A DNA stretch of 64,000 bases from Dyadobacter diqingensis (GTDB lineage: Bacteria > Bacteroidota > Bacteroidia > Cytophagales > Spirosomataceae). A program made the position numbers and the translations under genes. A model generated the notes under the pieces. That model was not told where the DNA came from and did no database searches. It was given only the letters and a program-made list of their open reading frames with translations. The stretch lies in assembly GCF_024220585.1 (NCBI RefSeq), contig NZ_JAMXKF010000006.1, forward strand, positions 7,725 through 71,724, read 5' to 3'. The first letter of the stretch is position 1, and each line of letters begins with the position of its first letter. Below are positions 58,783 through 64,000 of the stretch, piece after piece.

Positions 58783-60396
58783 ACATTTCCGCTTCTTATC
58801 ATTATTCTTTTTGCAGGAGTTTTTCTTCGTGTATTTCATTACTTTAATAACCGGTCATTGTGGGAAGACGAAGTTTTTCTCGCTTCCAGTCTGATCAGAA
58901 TGAATTTCACTGAACTGGCCACGCTACCACTTGATTATCAACAAAGAGCACCAATAGGATTTTTATGGCTTTCCAAACTGGGTGTTTTTCTCTTTGATAA
59001 AAAGGAGTTATCCCTACGGCTTTTCCCGTTCATTTGCGGTATTCTGGCTTTATTTGCCTTTGTGCCCGTTGCCAGGCATTTTTTGAAATCAAAAGCTAGT
59101 TTTCTGGCGGCGATTGCCGTAGTGGCTTTGGCTCCTCCTCTTGTTTACCACGCTGTTGAGCTGAAACAATATGGGACGGAATTTCTAGCCACCGTTTTGT
59201 GCTTATTGCTGTATGTGCGTTTTAATAGTACAACCGCTATTGGAGATCTTTTACTTTGGGGATTGGGCGGCGCCATTATTCTGTGGTTTTCCTTTTCTTC
59301 GTTGTTCGTACTGGCGGGAATCGGCGGTGCCATCGGCCTTACCTTGCTGATTAAAAAGGAATGGAAACTGCTCTTTCTATATCTTATTCCGTTTTCTCTT
59401 TGGCTGGTTAGCTTTTTGGTCCAATACATCCTGTTCATCAGCCGATTTCCGGAAGAAGAGTGGCTGGTACAATTCTGGCGGAATAGAAACGCCTTTATGC
59501 CGCTTCCTCCGCGCTCTATCCAGGACCTGTTATGGCCTTTCAGCCAGATTTATTCGCTTGTAAAATACCCCATAGGACTTACCTGGCATGAACTGGATTA
59601 CAACCATGATTACAACCCTATCGTACGAGTATTAGCGCGAATGCCATTTTTGCCTATCCTGACAGGTTTGCTTGGCCTTTGGGCACTTTTTAGAAATAAT
59701 AAAAAACAATTATTGCTGCTTGCTTGTCCCGTTATGCTCGCGCTGGCTGCTTCTTCTCTTGAATTTTATCCGTTGCGCGAACGACTGACGGTCTTCCTGG
59801 CTCCTATTTTTATCATTGTGATCGCCAAAGGGATAGAAGATATCTATGATCGTCCGATATCAGGCTTATTAAAAAATCTGTTTCTGGTTTTTCTTCTTGC
59901 TGCACCTTTGGTAAATTCAGCAGGACAGGTGATCAACACCGATCTTTTCGGTGATTATAAAAAATCGAGACAGCGGGAGGCGATGCAACACCTTCAGGAG
60001 CATTACAAAACTGGTGATGTGGTCTATGTTTACTGGAATAATCTGCCCTCGTTTTTGTACTATCAGGAGGCTTATGATTTCCGGTTTAAAACCATTTTCG
60101 GGAGCGATGTCCGGGCCATTTCGCATGATTTTGACAGCTATTTTCAAAATCTGTCGGGCGATTTTAGTAAGATAAAAGAGAACAAGCGGCTCTGGTATGC
60201 CTTTAAACCCTACAATGGCTTGAAGATAGGCGATATTGAAAACCAGCCGGCGTGGTATTATTACAAGGTGAACGCATTTAAAAAAGTTTATGATAAAGTC
60301 TCGTCGTTGGGAAGCCTGCAAGACAGCTACCCGGCAGGAGATGTGGGTACGGACATTAAATTGTATTTATTTGATCTTCATCCTGACAAACATTGA
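58741..60396 (+). CDS. GT39-like membrane glycosyltransferase (ArnT/PMT type)
   Basis: Polytopic membrane transferase using a lipid-linked sugar, 551 residues, with about ten hydrophobic segments. NRSLWEDEVFLAS at 37-49 holds the conserved acidic pair of GT39/ArnT-type enzymes in the first periplasmic loop. A soluble C-terminal part begins near residue 400. It starts the four-gene plus-strand glycan operon. Lipid carrier and acceptor are unknown; modification of a cell-surface polymer is the natural guess. Confidence 0.87.
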   Translation: MAKSINSSTNFYKSTFPLLIIILFAGVFLRVFHYFNNRSLWEDEVFLASSLIRMNFTELATLPLDYQQRAPIGFLWLSKLGVFLFDKKELSLRLFPFICGILALFAFVPVARHFLKSKASFLAAIAVVALAPPLVYHAVELKQYGTEFLATVLCLLLYVRFNSTTAIGDLLLWGLGGAIILWFSFSSLFVLAGIGGAIGLTLLIKKEWKLLFLYLIPFSLWLVSFLVQYILFISRFPEEEWLVQFWRNRNAFMPLPPRSIQDLLWPFSQIYSLVKYPIGLTWHELDYNHDYNPIVRVLARMPFLPILTGLLGLWALFRNNKKQLLLLACPVMLALAASSLEFYPLRERLTVFLAPIFIIVIAKGIEDIYDRPISGLLKNLFLVFLLAAPLVNSAGQVINTDLFGDYKKSRQREAMQHLQEHYKTGDVVYVYWNNLPSFLYYQEAYDFRFKTIFGSDVRAISHDFDSYFQNLSGDFSKIKENKRLWYAFKPYNGLKIGDIENQPAWYYYKVNAFKKVYDKVSSLGSLQDSYPAGDVGTDIKLYLFDLHPDKH

Positions 60397-60447
60397 TAAC
60401 AGATTTACAACCACGGTCTCAGCATAATCATTGAAATTAATAAAGAC

Positions 60448-61320
60448 ATGAGCTTATTTGGTTTGCCAAAATGGATTTTGCCCCATCTTTTTAAGAACAA
60501 AAAATTTCAGGATCTGACGATTCCCGAAATCGATCATCTTAAAACGGCCATCAGTCATTTCAAAGCCGAGCAACCGGACATATCGGTTGTGATCCCGGCG
60601 TGGAACGAAGAAAACAATATTTACAGGACGCTTTCGTCGCTGTCTGCGAGCAATACCAGGTACAAGGTTGAAATTGTGGTGGTTAACAACAACTCAACCG
60701 ATGGGACGCAAAATGTGCTGGACACGCTTGGAGTCCGTAATTATTTGCAGACGGTGCAGGGAACTCCCTTCGCCCGGCAGATGGGCCTTGAACAGGCCCG
60801 TGGAAAATATCACCTTTGTGCAGATTCCGACACTTTTTACCCGCCCGACTGGATTGACCTGATGGTGGCTCCGATGGTGAAAGACTCAGGCATCACGGGT
60901 GTTTATGGAAATTACGCATTTATCCCTCCGGAAAATCAGGGTAGATTCGGACTTTGGCTATATGAGAAATTTGCCGGTGTGATGATTCAGATCCGGAAAA
61001 AGAACCGGGAATACCTCAATGTTTATGGGTTTAACATGGGTTTTGTCACGGAAATTGGCCGGACCACAGGAGGTTTTAAAGTGAGCGGTTCCAGGATTTA
61101 TGCGAACATCGTGGGAAGTGATTATGAAAATGAAGCGGAAGACGGGCGCATGGCGCTAAACCTGAAAACAGCCGGTAAGCTCAAAATGGTAAGTGATTCC
61201 AAAGCCACTGTTTTTACTTCGCCACGCAGACTGCTTGACGACGGAAGTATTTTCAACGCGTTTTTGAATCGTGCCAAAAGGCAGATGAAAGGTATGCGCG
61301 ACTATTTATCCTTGTTTTAA
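60448..61320 (+). CDS. glycosyltransferase family 2
   Basis: GT-A fold glycosyltransferase. ISVVIPAWNEENNIYRT near residues 49-65 starts the donor-binding fold, IVVVNNNSTDGT follows, and CADSDTFYPPDW provides the DxD metal site. EAEDGRMALNLKTAG near the C-terminus contains the catalytic ED-x-R/Q-like motif. The 290-residue length is normal, without obvious membrane anchor. It lies 51 bp behind the GT39 gene and 6 bp before the next transferase, in one operon. Confidence 0.92.
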   Translation: MSLFGLPKWILPHLFKNKKFQDLTIPEIDHLKTAISHFKAEQPDISVVIPAWNEENNIYRTLSSLSASNTRYKVEIVVVNNNSTDGTQNVLDTLGVRNYLQTVQGTPFARQMGLEQARGKYHLCADSDTFYPPDWIDLMVAPMVKDSGITGVYGNYAFIPPENQGRFGLWLYEKFAGVMIQIRKKNREYLNVYGFNMGFVTEIGRTTGGFKVSGSRIYANIVGSDYENEAEDGRMALNLKTAGKLKMVSDSKATVFTSPRRLLDDGSIFNAFLNRAKRQMKGMRDYLSLF

Positions 61321-61326
61321 GCAATT

Positions 61327-62103
61327 ATGAAGCATATATACCCCGACACGACGCTGCTCATCACGCACTATAACCGGAGTGAATCGCTGGAAAGGCTGTT
61401 AACTTCCTTCGAAAAGCTCAACTGTACCTTCGCTGGTATCGTAGTTTCCGACGACGGAAGCCGCCCTGAACATTTGTCAAAAGTTCAGGCACTGACCGGT
61501 CGTTTCAATTTTGAACTGGTAACAACGCCTGTCAACAAAGGATTAGGCAATAACATTAACAAAGGGCAGGACGCCGTGAAGTCGCCCTACACGCTTTATG
61601 TGCAGGAAGATTTTGAGCCCGCCGATATTTTTCCGGCACATTTTGAAGACGCCCTGACTTTTATGCGGGAGGATTCGAAATGGGACATCGTCAGGTTTTA
61701 CGCCTACTTTACCTACCCCAATCTCAAACCGTTTAAAAAAGGTTTTTCCGAGATGGTTTACTCTTTCTGGGACATGAACCATTTAAAATTTTACTATTAC
61801 AGCGACCACCCACATCTGCGCCGCAGTAATTTTTTTGAGAAATTCGGACGATATCCGGAAGGAATAAAAGGAGATCTTACTGAATACAAAATGGCAATCA
61901 GTTTCCTTCAAAACAAAGGAAAGGGCCTTTTTTATAATGAATTTACCAAATTATTTTATCAGAAAAACTCCTCCGACGAGCCCAGTACCATGGAGCGTCC
62001 GGATTGGCGGTTAAGTAAAAATCTGGCTGTGCAACTGATGCGTCAGGGATACCTGCGCTACCGCTGGCTGAAAAACACACTGGATCTGGCTTTTATGAAG
62101 TAA
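61327..62103 (+). CDS. small glycosyltransferase, tandem copy 1
   Basis: GT-A-like glycosyltransferase of 258 residues. TLLITHYNRSESLERLL (9-25) and IVVSDDGS (38-45) form the nucleotide site; LYVQEDFEP near 93-101 replaces the usual DxD with an ED pair. The conserved YYSDHPHLRR and FGRYPEGIKGDLTEY stretches are shared almost word for word with the following gene, its tandem duplicate. The two are probably consecutive transferases adding related sugars, or one duplicated and diverged. Confidence 0.86.
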   Translation: MKHIYPDTTLLITHYNRSESLERLLTSFEKLNCTFAGIVVSDDGSRPEHLSKVQALTGRFNFELVTTPVNKGLGNNINKGQDAVKSPYTLYVQEDFEPADIFPAHFEDALTFMREDSKWDIVRFYAYFTYPNLKPFKKGFSEMVYSFWDMNHLKFYYYSDHPHLRRSNFFEKFGRYPEGIKGDLTEYKMAISFLQNKGKGLFYNEFTKLFYQKNSSDEPSTMERPDWRLSKNLAVQLMRQGYLRYRWLKNTLDLAFMK

Positions 62104-62116
62104 TTGAGCATCAATC

Positions 62117-62884
62117 ATGAGCAACACATATATTTTTAAGGAGGTCACCCTGCTGATTACGCATTATAACCGCAGCCAGTCTCTTGAACAACTCTTCCAT
62201 TCGTTTAAGGATCTCCATTGCGAGTTTGAAGATGTGGTCGTTTCCGACGACGGGAGCAAACCGGAGCATGTGGATTACCTGATCCAGCTTCAAAAGAAAT
62301 TTGATTTCAGGCTGATCACGACGCCGCAGAATAAAGGACTCGGCAACAACATCAATAAGGGGCAGGATGCAGTGAAAACGGCTTTTACACTTTACGTGCA
62401 GGAAGATTTTACGCCAACAGCCCTATTTCCGACAAGTTTTCAAAATGCGTTAAAACTGATCCATGACAAGCCTGAACTCGACATGGTCCGCTTTTATGCC
62501 TATTTTGAATATCCTTATCTAAAAAATCCTGATCACGGCTTTTATGAGATCGATTTTAAAGTATGGAAACCCGGATATCAGAAGTTTTATGTGTACAGCG
62601 ACCACCCACATTTGCGCCGGACAAGCTTTTTCAAGAAGTTCGGGCGATATACTGAAGGCGTTAAGGGCGACGTAACGGAATACAGCATGATGATGTCCTT
62701 TCTGAAAAACAACGGAAAGGCGATGTTCTACAAGGATTTCACCGGTCTGTTTGTGCAGAAAAATTCAGAAGCTGAGCCAAGCACTATGAAACGCAACCTG
62801 TGGCGGGAAAGTGATAACTTTTTCCTCACCCAACTAAGACATTTATACCGGCATCTGAAATTTAATCTCGACTACCTGAAATAA
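62117..62884 (+). CDS. small glycosyltransferase, tandem copy 2
   Basis: Paralog of the preceding gene, 255 residues and roughly half identical by eye. Shared segments include TLLITHYNRS, VVSDDGS, NKGLGNNINKGQDAVK, LYVQEDF, YSDHPHLRR and VTEY. Divergence is greatest at the C-terminus and around residues 103-125. It starts 13 bp after the first copy and ends 1 bp before the convergent glycosyltransferase. Substrate unknown. Confidence 0.86.
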   Translation: MSNTYIFKEVTLLITHYNRSQSLEQLFHSFKDLHCEFEDVVVSDDGSKPEHVDYLIQLQKKFDFRLITTPQNKGLGNNINKGQDAVKTAFTLYVQEDFTPTALFPTSFQNALKLIHDKPELDMVRFYAYFEYPYLKNPDHGFYEIDFKVWKPGYQKFYVYSDHPHLRRTSFFKKFGRYTEGVKGDVTEYSMMMSFLKNNGKAMFYKDFTGLFVQKNSEAEPSTMKRNLWRESDNFFLTQLRHLYRHLKFNLDYLK

Positions 62885-62885
62885 T

Positions 62886-64000
62886 TCAGATTTTGGCTCC
62901 CGCAATCGCTTTGTAAATCTCGCCCACACTATTTTCCCAGGTGTGCGAGCTTGCAAATGCCCTGCGGGCGTCAGCCTTCTCAGGAGAGTTTTCGGCCAGC
63001 GCTTTTTCAATCAGCTGCACATATTCTTCCTTGTTTTCTCCCAGATAAACGTGTTCCGCAAAAACGCTCATGGCGTCTGTTTTCGTTGCGACCGTGGGTT
63101 TGCCTACGGCAAGATATTCATCAATTTTCCGGGGATAATTGCCAATCGTTACCTCGTTCAAGAGCTGCGGGTTAAGACACACATCGAATGAATTGATATA
63201 AGCCGGGAGTTCGTCAAAATTCTTTGAGCCTGTAAAAACGACATTGTTCAGGTGATGCAATCCGCTTTGCTTAAACTCATGATCCTCCGGACCTACCAGC
63301 ACAAGGCTCCATTCCGGCCGGGAAACGGCAATATGCCGCAGCAATTCCAGGTCGAGCCGAAGGCTTTGCAACGCACCTACGTACCCGATAATCGGTTTCC
63401 TGATCGGCTGAATATCCTCCGGCTGGGCCGCGTGAACACCATCCATGAAAATATCAAGATCACAGCCCTGTCCGACATAGTAGGATTGTTCGTTATACTT
63501 CCGGCAATAATCTGCCAGGTATGTAGAATTGGCAACACAAATATCACTTTTCGCAATCAACAACGGTTCCAACGACCTGCCGTGTTTTTTCCAGTAATCA
63601 ACTGCCAGCATATAATCGCGCGAATAGTAAATCGATAACTTCGGATTCAGATAGTCTTTCAGATAAAAGCTCCTGAAAATATCGTTGTCGTTGAAATGGA
63701 TATAATCACGGAATCCTAGCTGCTGCGCTGCACTTTCAATACTTTTGGCAAAAATCCGGTTGTTTCTTTTATTAAAAAAATCAAAAATACCGTTAGAACT
63801 GATCCAGTTAATGGATTCGATCATCTGGTCCGGATAGAGCACCCACAGGTTTTCATTGATCACTTCCAGACCATTTAGTTCTTTCCGGACAACTTTCTTT
63901 CTCTTGACAATTTTGGGGTCATTACCATTTTTCCACAAACTGATCCTGTCCAGGGGAGAATTGACATACAACACGCGGTGATTTTTACTGAATTCCAGTG
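62886..64000 (-). CDS. GT-B glycosyltransferase (family 4-like), copy B, cut by the window edge
   Basis: C-terminal part of a GT-B glycosyltransferase paralogous to the one at 55969-57177. Shared patterns: PIIGYVGALQSLRLD, LVLVGPEDHEFK, NVVFTGSKNFDELPAYINSFDVCLNPQ and YPRKIDEYLAVGKPTVATKTD. An in-frame GTG at 63974 is not the start: the frame stays open to base 64000, and the codons before it continue the family motif (FSKNHRVLYVNSPLDR). The true start is beyond the window. At least 371 codons are visible. Confidence 0.9.
   Translation of the reverse strand, partial: LEFSKNHRVLYVNSPLDRISLWKNGNDPKIVKRKKVVRKELNGLEVINENLWVLYPDQMIESINWISSNGIFDFFNKRNNRIFAKSIESAAQQLGFRDYIHFNDNDIFRSFYLKDYLNPKLSIYYSRDYMLAVDYWKKHGRSLEPLLIAKSDICVANSTYLADYCRKYNEQSYYVGQGCDLDIFMDGVHAAQPEDIQPIRKPIIGYVGALQSLRLDLELLRHIAVSRPEWSLVLVGPEDHEFKQSGLHHLNNVVFTGSKNFDELPAYINSFDVCLNPQLLNEVTIGNYPRKIDEYLAVGKPTVATKTDAMSVFAEHVYLGENKEEYVQLIEKALAENSPEKADARRAFASSHTWENSVGEIYKAIAGAKI

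Noticed and set aside
58776-58783. Minus-strand TACTTTTG box inside the GT39 gene as promoter of the flippase
   Set aside because: No -33 TTG at 19-21 bp, and it would leave a leader over 200 nt; the match follows from the repeated element.
63974-63976. GTG as the start of the rightmost glycosyltransferase
   Set aside because: The frame stays open to base 64000 and upstream codons continue the conserved motif; the gene is cut by the window.
1-64000. CRISPR arrays, tRNA or rRNA genes, insertion sequences, prophage, toxin-antitoxin or restriction genes
   Set aside because: No regular direct repeats, cloverleaf sequences, transposase or integrase motifs, or terminal inverted repeats were found on reading the gaps and proteins.

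Overview
The window looks like ordinary chromosome of a Bacteroidota bacterium of the order Cytophagales, most likely a Dyadobacter-like genus. That placement is inference. It rests on lineage-typical families (DUF3822 beside coaD, DUF1599 followed by a BT_3928-type protein, DUF5683 in the parAB operon, archaeal-type ProRS), on several matches to the Bacteroidota promoter TTG-N19/20-TAnnTTTG, and on the lack of clear Shine-Dalgarno sequences. I see no rRNA, tRNA, insertion sequence, prophage or CRISPR array. Genes are dense and switch strand often, and many convergent pairs share a hairpin terminator.

Layout. 1-4.2 kb: coaD, DUF3822, a Nudix hydrolase, a CBS protein, a RecD-like helicase. 4.2-11.6 kb: Sua5, a GMC dehydrogenase with its Tat-signal small subunit, an ABC-F ATPase, a secreted propeller-like protein, rpsT. 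11.7-15.8 kb: folP-cdaA (folate and c-di-AMP), then DUF1599, a BT_3928-type membrane protein and aroK. 15.8-24.8 kb: a FadL-like porin, a Tyr/Gly-rich lipoprotein, proS, an FKBP, dprA with an AlbA_2 protein, a GH13 enzyme. 24.8-32.3 kb, all minus strand: parA-parB-DUF5683-dapB-lepB, a second lepB, a radical SAM/SPASM protein and an Lrp-type regulator divergent from ald. 33.6-43 kb: a small outer-membrane barrel, a DEAD-box helicase behind a leader of about 370 nt, DinB, two exported TIM-barrel proteins, a phospholipase-C-like protein, Dabb, ung, apaG and a methyltransferase. 43-50.4 kb: a zinc metallopeptidase, two coupled polytopic membrane proteins, a GH43 enzyme and an Mla-type lipid transporter.

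50.6-64 kb is a surface-glycan region: seven glycosyltransferases, a flippase and a GT39-type enzyme. A regulatory operon sits inside it: a two-helix membrane protein, a receiver-SpoIIE phosphatase, a STAS protein and a HATPase kinase, with a free Hpt protein nearby. This is a complete partner-switching module with no sigma factor in view, so glycan synthesis or export is a reasonable guess for its output. The last gene runs off the right edge.

Most notable for follow-up: the helicase leader, which contains a terminator-like hairpin; the partner-switching operon; and a near-identical 18/19-nt DNA element just inside the starts of the two divergent glycan genes, read in different frames. None is proven to be a new system.
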